Assembly: GCF_013377785.1 (NCBI RefSeq)
Contig: NZ_JABXWT010000014.1
Location: forward strand, 54,681-118,680
Origin: Ruegeria haliotis
GTDB lineage: Bacteria > Pseudomonadota > Alphaproteobacteria > Rhodobacterales > Rhodobacteraceae
Length of the DNA stretch: 64,000 bases
Direction of reading: 5' to 3'
Below, piece by piece: positions 36,170 to 44,735 of the stretch (positions within the stretch are counted from its first letter, which is position 1; the number at the start of each line of letters is the position of its first letter). The position numbers and the translations under genes are program-made. The notes under the pieces were generated by a model. That model ran no database searches and was not told where the DNA came from. It saw only the letters and a program-made list of their open reading frames with translations.

Positions 36170-37504
36170 ATGAGGAAACCCCGCTACGAACGTCTTGCCG
36201 ATATGCTTTCAAGCGCGATCCGAGACGGCAAGCTGGCTCCCGGCTCCAAATTGCCAACCCATCGGGACTTCGCCGAGAAATCTGGCGTCGCGCTCGCCAC
36301 AGCTACGCGCGTATACAAGCTGTTGGAACAACGGGGGTTGGTCCGAGGCGAGGCTGGCCGTGGGACGTTTGTTCGTGATCCCAATTTGCCCATGACGCTC
36401 GGTGTCCACCAAACCGCAGAAGAGGGTGTGACAGATCTTGTGTTCAACATGCCCGGAGAAGCCACAGACGCTGACATGCTGCGTGCTGGATTGCGGCGAT
36501 TGGCATTGGCGGGGGATCTGGAGGCAATGTTGCGCTATCAGCCCCATGGAGGGCGCATGCATGAACGTCAGATTATCGCCAAGCACCTTGCGCCAACTGT
36601 TGGTCCGTTTGACCCTCAGCGCTTGCTGGTGACATCCGGGGCGCAACACGGGTTGTCGATCACCTGTTTGGGACTGTTGCGACACGGCGATGTAATCGCC
36701 ACCGATGCGCTGACCTATCCTGGGTTCAAATCCGCTGCTGCCTTGCGAGGGATAGAACCAGCTCCGATCGAAGGCGTAATTGGTATAATGGACCCTGACG
36801 ATCTGGACCGTCAGTGTTGCCAGCGGGATATCCGCGCTGTCTATCTTATGCCCACAGTCCAAAGCCCACTTGGATCGGTGATGGATGAGCCGACACGTAA
36901 ACGTCTGCTGGAAGTCGCCAGAAGGCATGACTTGATCCTGATTGAGGATGCCACGTACGCGTTTCTGGAGCCCGATCCGCCGCCTAGCTTCCTGTCATTG
37001 GCTCCTGAACGGACGGTCCACATTGGTGGGTTCTCCAAAAGCTTGGCTACCGGATTACGGTTAGGATATGTGATAGCGCCTCTGAAACACATCACGCCCC
37101 TGCAAGAGGCGATCCGTGCCACAACTTGGAATGCTCCGGCATTGATCTCCGGCCTGATCACTGGGTGGATCGAAGATGGCACGCTTGCAAAATCAGAAGA
37201 AAATCGTAGACGTGATGGGGCTGAGCGTCAGTCAATTTTCCGTAGTGCGTTTGGTTCGCGCCCCGTTATGGCTCATCGCAATGCGGCATTTGCTTGGTTG
37301 CCGTTGGAAAAAGGTATTCGTGCCCACTCGGTCATTACCCATTTGAAAGTGCAGAAAATCACAATCTCTGGGGCGGATCCATTTGCGACAACAGCCGCCA
37401 CACCACAGGCGCTCAGACTTGCTTTTGGTGGGGTGGCGAAAGCTAATCTCCCAATCATATTGCAAACAGTGCGTGAGGCGATCTGCATGGCAAAGGTGGA
37501 ATAG
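36170..37504 (+). CDS. MocR-type transcriptional regulator (GntR HTH fused to PLP aminotransferase fold)
   Basis: 444 residues. The N-terminal 70 residues are a GntR winged helix (LADMLSSAIRDGKLAPGSKLPTHRD, shown in part, and ATATRVYKLLEQRGLV). After a linker, residues about 100-440 form an aminotransferase-like domain with VTSGAQHGLSI, LIEDATYAFLE and the PLP lysine in IGGFSKSLATGLRLGYV. MocR proteins sense PLP or amino compounds. It is divergent from the MFS gene, the probable target. Confidence 0.92.
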   Translation: MRKPRYERLADMLSSAIRDGKLAPGSKLPTHRDFAEKSGVALATATRVYKLLEQRGLVRGEAGRGTFVRDPNLPMTLGVHQTAEEGVTDLVFNMPGEATDADMLRAGLRRLALAGDLEAMLRYQPHGGRMHERQIIAKHLAPTVGPFDPQRLLVTSGAQHGLSITCLGLLRHGDVIATDALTYPGFKSAAALRGIEPAPIEGVIGIMDPDDLDRQCCQRDIRAVYLMPTVQSPLGSVMDEPTRKRLLEVARRHDLILIEDATYAFLEPDPPPSFLSLAPERTVHIGGFSKSLATGLRLGYVIAPLKHITPLQEAIRATTWNAPALISGLITGWIEDGTLAKSEENRRRDGAERQSIFRSAFGSRPVMAHRNAAFAWLPLEKGIRAHSVITHLKVQKITISGADPFATTAATPQALRLAFGGVAKANLPIILQTVREAICMAKVE

Positions 37505-37509
37505 AAATC

Positions 37510-37537
37510 CTGAAGCTGTCATTTGGGATAACTTCAG
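37510..37537. terminator. Possible hairpin after the MocR gene
   Basis: CTGAAGCTGTC and GATAACTTCAG pair over eleven positions with one mismatch and one G-T pair around a six-base loop, starting six bases after the stop codon. No T-run follows, so it may only stabilise the transcript end. Confidence 0.35.
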
Positions 37538-37701
37538 CGAACTGGCACCTTGTCGAGTAGTGTTTGAATTCCCCTGCCACCTGACTTTGCGGGCGCAGCG
37601 AAAACCCGTATTGCCGGGTCGCAGCAGCGTCCGATTGGTCCGCTCAACGACTGCAATGGATCGTCCGCGCGTTGAATTGTTGGTGTAGTCTGGGATTTTT
37701 T

Positions 37702-38580
37702 TTACGGGGGCCTCGATAAGTGATTTCTCGGCTGTCTACCTTCCAGACGTGTCGTGATTTCAGACAGGCGAGACCAGGACTGTAAACTCACCGGCAAGGT
37801 CAGCGCTGCTTCAGCAAATTCCCACGAATAGCTGACAATCGAAAAGATTGCCCCAGGGCTGACGTTCAGACTTTGCGTTGCAAACCAAAGGTTGAACAGA
37901 ACCAGACCAATCAGCAAAACAAAGATCGCGCCATAAAGAATAGCTTCGGTATCCGAGAGTCTCATCTCGAACTGGCGTAGTCTTTTGAGATGAACATGCA
38001 GAGGACGGGCGCGGCGCTGTTCGAGTATCCGGACCTGCTGTTCCGTTTGTTCGTTCAACTCCCGGTTCCAACGCCAGAAAGTCGTGTGAAACACGCCATA
38101 GACGGAAATCATGCCGAACAGAACGATACAGGCCGATAGGGCGAGCGTTGGAGAGAAGTAGTACAACAAGATTGCTGAGACCACGAACTGCATGACACCG
38201 GCAATGGCCGTGGGTAGCATGTCTTCCAGAAAATCAGCCAATTCACGTCCCATGCCAATCCGCGCATTCAGCAATGATATTGGCAAGTTGGAAAACCGAG
38301 CCGCAAGAGCCTTGCCCATCTCAACTCGGATGGTTCCGTAAACTCGCGTATCGTATATCCGTCGGACTACGCCGATCAGGACCAAGCCCACCATAAGTAA
38401 GCCGAGATGTAGAAAGGGCTGAAAGGCGCCATCCAGCAGTCCATCGATGGCGAAGCCGATGAACAATGGGATCATAACGGTGATCGCGGATTCAGACAGG
38501 ATCAGAAACCACGTCAACCCGACGCGCCAGCGAAAAACGCCCAGAAGCGTGCGAATGGTCAGGCTTCGATCCGTCAACAT
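37702..38580 (-). CDS. ABC transporter six-helix domain protein lacking an ATPase domain
   Basis: 292 residues with about six membrane helices in the exporter-type ABC fold (FIGFAIDGLLDGAF, SIVSYSWEFAEAAL, SLQSWSRLSEITTRLE). No nucleotide-binding domain follows, since the gene stops at residue 292. The family of stand-alone six-helix proteins is known but not understood. It lies five bases after DUF2141 as last gene of the RND operon, so it may serve that system or use an ATPase encoded elsewhere. Confidence 0.82.
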   Translation of the reverse strand: MLTDRSLTIRTLLGVFRWRVGLTWFLILSESAITVMIPLFIGFAIDGLLDGAFQPFLHLGLLMVGLVLIGVVRRIYDTRVYGTIRVEMGKALAARFSNLPISLLNARIGMGRELADFLEDMLPTAIAGVMQFVVSAILLYYFSPTLALSACIVLFGMISVYGVFHTTFWRWNRELNEQTEQQVRILEQRRARPLHVHLKRLRQFEMRLSDTEAILYGAIFVLLIGLVLFNLWFATQSLNVSPGAIFSIVSYSWEFAEAALTLPVSLQSWSRLSEITTRLEGRQPRNHLSRPP

Positions 38581-38585
38581 GATGG

Positions 38586-39005
38586 CTATTGATCGTAGTG
38601 GATACGGATGCGCACATCGCCGGGCCAGACCGAGGCGGCTGCAAAATCCGGTTCATCCTTAGGGCTCGGTGCGCCAGTAGAACCGAGCCCCTCCAAAAGA
38701 TGTGTTGCGGTCATATTCAGGTTTTCGTCGTTGTTTTCATCGTGAAACAACAAAACCGCGTAAGGGCCTGCATTCAGGTCAGAGAACGCATGACTGACCG
38801 CGCCTTTTTTCGAGGGGACCTTTGCATAATCTATTGCGCTCCAGACGTCGAAGTTGTCATAGGCGCGGGCATCGTCGAAGATGAGGATCACGATGGTCCC
38901 TTTGGAATTGCGAATACCGTCAATCACTACATTCAGACCGTCAGCTAGAGCGGGCGTTGCAAGTGTTAAAGAGACGAGCGCTGAGCATAGGAGGTTCCGG
39001 ATCAT
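38586..39005 (-). CDS. DUF2141 periplasmic protein
   Basis: 139 residues with a cleavable signal (LLCSALVSLTLATPALA). The mature part shows the DUF2141 pattern: GTIVILIFDD, FSDLNAGPYAVLLFHDENND and the acidic ending PSPKDEPDFAAASVW. This is a small beta-sandwich family of unknown function. Its start overlaps the RND permease stop (ATGA), so it is made with the efflux pump. Confidence 0.87.
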   Translation of the reverse strand: MIRNLLCSALVSLTLATPALADGLNVVIDGIRNSKGTIVILIFDDARAYDNFDVWSAIDYAKVPSKKGAVSHAFSDLNAGPYAVLLFHDENNDENLNMTATHLLEGLGSTGAPSPKDEPDFAAASVWPGDVRIRIHYDQ

Positions 39006-42000
39006 GCCGTGTTCCTTTGAGTTTTCGGTTGTTGGGGGATAGGTTTGAAAAGCGCGATGACGTCTTCGGTAATCGCAATGAGCACTGGGACAAGCACTAG
39101 CATCAGAGCGGTGCCAAAAAGCTCCCCAAACGCCAATGAGATCGCTGCGGGGATCAGGTATTGTGCTTGTTCAGATGTTTCGGTCAGAAGGGGGAGCAAT
39201 CCGATCACCGTTGTCGCGGTGGTCAGAAAGATGGCTTTGAACCGTCCAACACCCGCGCTGTGCAGTGCACCATCGACAGGTTGACCGCCGTCTCGGGCCT
39301 GATTGTAACGGGTGATCATAACTAGGCTGTCATTCACGATGACACCCGTCAGCGCGAGCATGCCAAAAAAGGAAAAGAGAGAAAGCGACACACCCATGAT
39401 CAGATGCCCAACCGCAGCCGCGACAAAGCCAAATGGGACGATGGCCAGAATGACGAATGGTTGCCAGTAGCTTTTTAACGGCACGGCCATCAGCACATAA
39501 ATCAATACAGCGGCCAATAGCAAAGCTCGCTTCAACCCGTCGCTGATGTCCGACATTTCCTCAAGTTCACCTGCCGGTAGGACGGTCACACTCGGGTATT
39601 TTCTGCGAAGTTCAGGCGCGAGTTGTTCAAACACCGCCTGGCCAATCTCTTCCGGGGCGACAAGATTGCGGTCGATTGATGCGGCCACCACATTCATGCG
39701 TTTGCCGTCCCGTCGGTTTATGACTCCAGATGTGTAAGTGCTCTGGATATCCGCGACGGTGCCCAGCGGCACCCATGCCCCGTTGGCGCTGCGCAGTTGG
39801 GTCTGCATCAAATCGGCCAGAGTATCGCTGTTTTCTCGTGCGTTTTGAACGACGACGCGGACCTCGGACCCGTCGCGCATGACCTTGGCCACCTCGGAGC
39901 CGCCGAACCCATAACTGATTTGTCTGGCCAAGGTCTCGGCGTTGAACCCAAGGTGACGAGCATCCGAGCGCAGGCGCAGTTTCAACTCTGGTTGCCCCCC
40001 CACAAGGCCATCCCGAACATTTGCCACACCTTCAAGGTTGGATAAGAATGCCCGCATCTCTGCGCTGGCCTGTCGCAACAGGTCTTCGTCTTTTGAAACC
40101 AAACGGATGCGGAACCCGCCAGCTAGAGCCTCTGATCCGGTGAATTCCAATTCGGTAGCACCTTCGACTTCACCGACTTTGTCTCGCCAATCGCGAACGA
40201 CCTTCAGGATCGGAACGTTCGGGCGATCGGCTACAGGGATCATTTCGGCATAAATCTGTGCGTCACCTGCGCTGTTTACATTCGTGAACACGGTTTGGAC
40301 GGGCAGGGGGGTCATGTCCGCGTCTTTGGCAAGGTCCGAGTTAAGTTTGTTAAGCTCGGCCTCGATCCGGTTCACGTTTGCACGGGTTAATGCGAAGGGC
40401 GCGCGGGCGTCCATTTCGAGGTTCATCGTGATGATTTGGCCCGGGACTTCAGGAAAGAAAACCGTCCTGACTTTGCCTTTGTACATCAGGCCCAGTCCCA
40501 ACATCGCCGCCGCGAGAAACAGGATCAGCACGGCGTAGCGTTGACGCACTGCTGAGACTAGAACTGGCTGATAGATACGGTCTCGGACCCAAAGCAGCCC
40601 GCCTTGCGCCGTATCCTGGATCCGTCCCCAGATACGGGTCAGCAAATAGCGGCGTTCTTGTCCTATCGAGACTCGTGCCAGATGAGCAGGCAATATAAAT
40701 TTGCTCTCGATGAGCGAAAAGATCAGCGTCAGGATCACAATGCCCGAAAATCCAGCCAGCACTTTGCCCAGAGGATTGTCCATCAGCAGCATAGGAAAGA
40801 AAGCCGCGATCGTGGTCAGTACGCCAAATACGGTGGCAACGGCCACGTGGTGTACACCACGTTCAGTATCCTTGATCGGGTCTTCGCCCTTTCGGCGTTC
40901 CTCGAAGACGCTTTCGCCAACCACAACCGCATCGTCGACCAGTATACCCAACGCGATGATCAGGCCGAAGGTGGTGACATCGTTCAGAGAATAGTCGATC
41001 CATTTCGTTCCTGAAACCGCGATGGCGCCCATCACCGAAACCGGAATGCCCATCGCGACCCAGAAGGCCAGCCGCACATTCAGAAACACCGACAGCATGA
41101 GGGTGACAAGTAATAGCCCCTGCACCCCGTTCGACCGCAGCAAGGCAAGCCGATCCGAAATGTACCCGGCGCTGTCGCCCCAGATCTCAATCTGGATCTG
41201 ATCGGGTAGCTGACGGCTGAAATCATCGACGGTGCTATGAACCACTTTACTGATGTCCAGCAGGTTTTCTTTTTGTCCGACAAGCACTTCCATTCCGACC
41301 GTCGGATTGCCATTCAGGCGGAACAGATACTCTCCGTCCAGAAACCCATCTTCGATTGTTGCGATATCCCCGAGCGAGACAAAGGGCCCATCTTCGCGCT
41401 CGACGACCGGCAATGCTGCGTATTCCGGAGCGTATTTGGCCCTGTTGTCTGCCCGCAGAAAAATGGTGCCATCTTCGGTTCGAAGACGACCGGCTTGAGA
41501 TGTCAGTGAGTTCTCATCTATGGCCCTGGAGACATCCGAAACTGTCAGGCCATATTGGCGCAACCTTGCCGGATCGATCTCGATCCGCATCTCACGCGGA
41601 ATGAGTCCCCAGATTTGCAGGCGAGACAGCTCTGGTTGTGCAAGCAACTCTTCTTTGAGCCGTTGTGCCAAGGTCTGCAACGTGGCCGGGTCCGTCTCGC
41701 CGTAGATGTTCAGATAAAGTGCCGGAAAGTCGAAGCCCGATGCCTCGATTACTGGTCGGCGGGCTGTGTCTGGAAGGTCGGTCATGCCATCTATTCGAAT
41801 ACGAACGCGGTCCAAAACCGCCTGCAGTTTCTCACCACCTGCCCGTCGAATCGTGACCGAGCTGAAATCGTTTTCCGACCGTGAAGTGATGCTGCGTACA
41901 CCCTCCACCCCTTCCAATGCCTGCTCGATCTTTTGAGTGACCAATTCGTCAACCTGTTCGGCGGTCGCATCAGGATATTCGATTGCGATAGTCACGCTTT

Positions 42001-42130
42001 CCGGCGGAATGCGCGGGAAGCCTTCGATGCGGATATTCAGCAGGGTTTGCACCCCAAGAAACAGGATCAACGCCATCATCAGGTTGGCGGCGACCGGATT
42101 GCGGATGAACCAGGATGTCAGCACATGCAT
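39002..42130 (-). CDS. RND efflux permease
   Basis: 1042 residues, full length for AcrB/MexB-type pumps: a helix near the N-terminus (NPVAANLMMALILFLG), two large periplasmic loops, two groups of helices. Helix 4 carries the proton-relay pair in GILVDDAVVVGE. The N-terminal FPRIPPESVTIAIEYPDATAE region is typical of the alphaproteobacterial branch. It pumps hydrophobic substrates out with the adaptor three bases upstream and an outer-membrane channel elsewhere. Substrate unknown. Confidence 0.92.
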   Translation of the reverse strand: MHVLTSWFIRNPVAANLMMALILFLGVQTLLNIRIEGFPRIPPESVTIAIEYPDATAEQVDELVTQKIEQALEGVEGVRSITSRSENDFSSVTIRRAGGEKLQAVLDRVRIRIDGMTDLPDTARRPVIEASGFDFPALYLNIYGETDPATLQTLAQRLKEELLAQPELSRLQIWGLIPREMRIEIDPARLRQYGLTVSDVSRAIDENSLTSQAGRLRTEDGTIFLRADNRAKYAPEYAALPVVEREDGPFVSLGDIATIEDGFLDGEYLFRLNGNPTVGMEVLVGQKENLLDISKVVHSTVDDFSRQLPDQIQIEIWGDSAGYISDRLALLRSNGVQGLLLVTLMLSVFLNVRLAFWVAMGIPVSVMGAIAVSGTKWIDYSLNDVTTFGLIIALGILVDDAVVVGESVFEERRKGEDPIKDTERGVHHVAVATVFGVLTTIAAFFPMLLMDNPLGKVLAGFSGIVILTLIFSLIESKFILPAHLARVSIGQERRYLLTRIWGRIQDTAQGGLLWVRDRIYQPVLVSAVRQRYAVLILFLAAAMLGLGLMYKGKVRTVFFPEVPGQIITMNLEMDARAPFALTRANVNRIEAELNKLNSDLAKDADMTPLPVQTVFTNVNSAGDAQIYAEMIPVADRPNVPILKVVRDWRDKVGEVEGATELEFTGSEALAGGFRIRLVSKDEDLLRQASAEMRAFLSNLEGVANVRDGLVGGQPELKLRLRSDARHLGFNAETLARQISYGFGGSEVAKVMRDGSEVRVVVQNARENSDTLADLMQTQLRSANGAWVPLGTVADIQSTYTSGVINRRDGKRMNVVAASIDRNLVAPEEIGQAVFEQLAPELRRKYPSVTVLPAGELEEMSDISDGLKRALLLAAVLIYVLMAVPLKSYWQPFVILAIVPFGFVAAAVGHLIMGVSLSLFSFFGMLALTGVIVNDSLVMITRYNQARDGGQPVDGALHSAGVGRFKAIFLTTATTVIGLLPLLTETSEQAQYLIPAAISLAFGELFGTALMLVLVPVLIAITEDVIALFKPIPQQPKTQRNTA

Positions 42131-42133
42131 GGT

Positions 42134-43282
42134 TCAGCCCTCATCTGACTGCGGCGTAACCCGCTGACCCGGCAGAAACGAAGCCAAGGGAGTTTTTGCG
42201 ACACGCCATGGGCCGGTGCCCTCTGGCGCTGAGATTGTGATTGTTCCGTCGTTTCTGAACAAAATCTCTGGGGTTACTCGCTGCAACCGATCGCCGATGT
42301 TGATCAGCCATATATAGCCTGCGCGGGTCAGGGTGCTTTCCGGCAAAGTCAACGTATCCGCAATCGTCCGGCCTGCAATTTGAACCTGTAGAAAATCTCC
42401 GGCGAGTATCCGGTCATCCGGCTCTGCAATCTCCAGAAAAACACGTACCTGACGCGTGTCTTGATCTAGAAACCCGCCACCTCGGCGTACCCGTGCCTGT
42501 CCCAATGGCTCATCAGAGCGATGTATTAAAGTTGCGAAAGCACCCGATATGGGGTGATCCAACAGCGCCCAGTCTGCCTGACTGAACTCAGCGACGAGTT
42601 CGAATTGCTGGTCGTCGGACAGATGCACCAAAGCCTCACCCGGAGTCACAGTCTGACCCAGGCTGGCAAAACGCCGTGTAACAAAGCCCGAGAACGGAGC
42701 GGTCACATCAGTGTCCGACAATTCACTTTGTGCTGCGTTCAAGCGCGATTGTGCCGCCTCCACAGTCTTTTCCGCGATGCCCAGTTGCGGCAATCGCAGT
42801 GCCAGATCGTTGGGAGGGTCCACCCTATCTCTCTCAAATTGTCGACGGGCAACGGTAACATCGTTCTGCGCCCGTAAAAGGGTTAGCCTCGCCTGTTCAA
42901 GCCCCATTTGGGCATCGGCTACCGCACTTTCATAAGGTGCTTTCTCGATCGAAAATAATGGATCGCCGCGTGAAACCTGCGCCCCGGCCAGAGCCGCGTC
43001 ATGCACGGTCGTGATGCGCCCGGATATTGCGGAACGTAACTCCGCATCCCATCGCGGCTGAACTTCGGCAAAGGATGAAATCTGTGCCCGTGCGGATTTA
43101 GCAGTGACGGTTATGACAGAAACCTTAGGCGGTAGCAGCGGCGATTGAGAGGTCTGTACATCGACGGTGTCTTCTGCTGAGAACAGCAAGACGACAACTG
43201 CAATCAATAGCAAGAAAGCCAGGCAGATCCACAGCCATCGGCGAAGCGGCTTTGGTGGTGATTTAGCGGATTTATCGGCCAT
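42134..43282 (-). CDS. RND efflux periplasmic adaptor (membrane fusion protein)
   Basis: 382 residues from ATG 43282; the frame opens at 43429 but overlaps the divergent promoter and tetR start. One anchor helix (LWICLAFLLLIAVVVLLF), then barrel and lipoyl segments (AEVQPRWDAELRSAISGRI), a coiled-coil hairpin with VTVARRQFERDRVDPP, and DVTAPFSGFVTRRFASLGQTV. First gene of a four-gene operon (adaptor, RND, DUF2141, six-helix protein), divergent from its likely repressor. Confidence 0.9.
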   Translation of the reverse strand: MADKSAKSPPKPLRRWLWICLAFLLLIAVVVLLFSAEDTVDVQTSQSPLLPPKVSVITVTAKSARAQISSFAEVQPRWDAELRSAISGRITTVHDAALAGAQVSRGDPLFSIEKAPYESAVADAQMGLEQARLTLLRAQNDVTVARRQFERDRVDPPNDLALRLPQLGIAEKTVEAAQSRLNAAQSELSDTDVTAPFSGFVTRRFASLGQTVTPGEALVHLSDDQQFELVAEFSQADWALLDHPISGAFATLIHRSDEPLGQARVRRGGGFLDQDTRQVRVFLEIAEPDDRILAGDFLQVQIAGRTIADTLTLPESTLTRAGYIWLINIGDRLQRVTPEILFRNDGTITISAPEGTGPWRVAKTPLASFLPGQRVTPQSDEG

Positions 43283-43350
43283 TATTGGATCTTTCCCGTC
43301 TGAAACGAATCGAGCGAGCCTTGCAGTTGTGCACTGGTTGTTATATAATA

Positions 43351-43368
43351 TGAACGATCGTTCGTTCA
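43351..43368. promoter_or_regulatory. Likely TetR-family operator
   Basis: TGAACGATCGTTCGTTCA, containing the perfect palindrome GAACGATCGTTC and overlapping repeats of the GTTC/GAAC half site. It lies 15 bases before the tetR-like start in the divergent region shared with the efflux operon, the expected place for autoregulation and repression of the pump. Confidence 0.65.
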
Positions 43369-43383
43369 ATATAGAAATGTAAA

Positions 43384-44001
43384 ATGACAAAATCCGGAAA
43401 GAAACCAGCAACCAATAGGGACAAGGCAACGGCCAAACGGCGCAATCAAATACTGGAAGCGGCGGTGATATGCTTTCTTGAACGTGGCTATCATCAGACC
43501 GGCGTGCGAGATATTGCGACGCGCGCGGGGGTCAGTCTTGGCAATCTCTACAATCATTTTCCGGGCAAGCACGACGTGTTGGTCGAAATCGCGATGCTCG
43601 AACGGCAGGAGATGGAGCCGTTCCTGAAGATTCTGGCTGCGCAGTCACCCGCCCCGAAAGTGCTGGAGAAGTTCCTGAAAGCCTACGGCAAGTATTTGGC
43701 GGCGCCAGAAAACGTAATTCTCACGTTGGAAATCACAAGCGAGGCGATCCGTCAGCCGGATATCGCACAGCTATTTCTTGAAAACGGTGACGAGCTGACC
43801 AATGCACTCACCGCTGTGTTGAGGCGGGGAATAGAAGACGGTGATCTGCGGCGCGTTCCAGACCCAGAGCAGGTGTCGCAAATGATCCTGGATGTGCTGG
43901 AAGGCGGCGCCTATCGCAGCGTGCTTTCAAAGGTTCCGATGCGCAAAGTTGTCGGGAGCGTTGTGGATTTTGTGCAGGCTTCGTTGCTTCCACGGCAATG
44001 A
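43384..44001 (+). CDS. TetR-family transcriptional repressor (probable efflux regulator)
   Basis: 205 residues. The N-terminal helix-turn-helix is clear: FLERGYHQTGVRDIATRAGVS (shown in part) and LGNLYNHFPGKHDVLVE. The C-terminal ligand domain is variable, with a TetR_C-like ending. It is divergent from the RND operon with a palindromic site in between, so it most likely represses the pump until a ligand binds. Confidence 0.92.
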   Translation: MTKSGKKPATNRDKATAKRRNQILEAAVICFLERGYHQTGVRDIATRAGVSLGNLYNHFPGKHDVLVEIAMLERQEMEPFLKILAAQSPAPKVLEKFLKAYGKYLAAPENVILTLEITSEAIRQPDIAQLFLENGDELTNALTAVLRRGIEDGDLRRVPDPEQVSQMILDVLEGGAYRSVLSKVPMRKVVGSVVDFVQASLLPRQ

Positions 44002-44258
44002 ATTTGGTTCCTGCCATCTGATTTCGATATCTCCGGTTAGTCGAGCAATTCTTGGGACCTGTTTATTCAACTAGCCAACAAGCGAGGCGCGGTGAGCAAA
44101 GCGAAAATCTCAAGCACCGTATCTAGGCTGGTCGTCTTCGCCAAAATCTCAAACCGGTTTTTTCTTTCACGCGCAATTAAGTAACCGCACGAGCCGCAAA
44201 GATTGTCTGTGACCGATAGGTGAACCGCGACTTTTGTTAGGCTAACGGTAGGGGCTCA

Positions 44259-44666
44259 TCACTTCCGGGCACCGGCAGAGCGCGACGCAAACTCCATGAG
44301 GCGCTTGAATTTCGGGCATTCCATATGGGTTTCTGCCGGACAATCCGCCACATGACGGAGCGCATCACGTAGTCTGGTGAGGTCACGAATTTGTTCATCA
44401 AGCGCATCTGCGCGCAGGTGCAGCTCGGCGCGCGGCAATTGCGGCGTTCCATCTTTGGCGAACATGCCCTTGATGTCAGCAAGCGAGAACCCCGCCATTT
44501 TCCCCATCGAGATTAGTGCGAGCTGTGTCACTACAAGCGTATCGAATTGTCGCCGTAACCCATTTCGCGCGACCGACTGGATCAGCCCGATTTCCTCATA
44601 ATAGCGCAACGTCGAGGGGGGGGCACCGCTCAATTCTGACAGAATACCGATATCAAGGAGTTTCAT
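44259..44666 (-). CDS. MerR-family transcriptional regulator
   Basis: 135 residues from ATG 44666; the longer frame runs into the MFS promoter. Winged helix with PPSTLRYYEEIGLIQ at about 16-30, then RRQFDTLVVTQL and a dimerising coiled coil. The C-terminus carries two cysteines (CPAETHMECPKF), not the four-Cys iron-sulfur arrangement of SoxR. It is divergent from a DHA2 exporter and likely activates it on exposure to a drug or oxidant. Confidence 0.9.
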   Translation of the reverse strand: MKLLDIGILSELSGAPPSTLRYYEEIGLIQSVARNGLRRQFDTLVVTQLALISMGKMAGFSLADIKGMFAKDGTPQLPRAELHLRADALDEQIRDLTRLRDALRHVADCPAETHMECPKFKRLMEFASRSAGARK

Positions 44667-44672
44667 GGTTGA

Positions 44673-44690
44673 CCTCAAGTTGACTTGAAG
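44673..44690. promoter_or_regulatory. MerR/SoxR-like operator dyad
   Basis: CCTCAAGTTGACTTGAAG is an imperfect dyad (CCTCAAG / CTTGAAG) differing little from the soxS box CCTCAAGTTAACTTGAGG. It overlaps a TTGACC -35 element at 44669 reading towards the MFS gene, as expected for a MerR-type promoter with a long spacer. The dyad starts seven bases from the MerR start codon. Confidence 0.6.
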
Positions 44691-44735
44691 TGGCAGAGTA
44701 ACTCTCCACTGATGCACGAGACAAGAGAATTCACC

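Noticed and set aside
44685..44735. Earlier ATG for the MFS exporter at 44685
   Set aside because: It falls inside the MerR-type dyad, before the expected transcription start.
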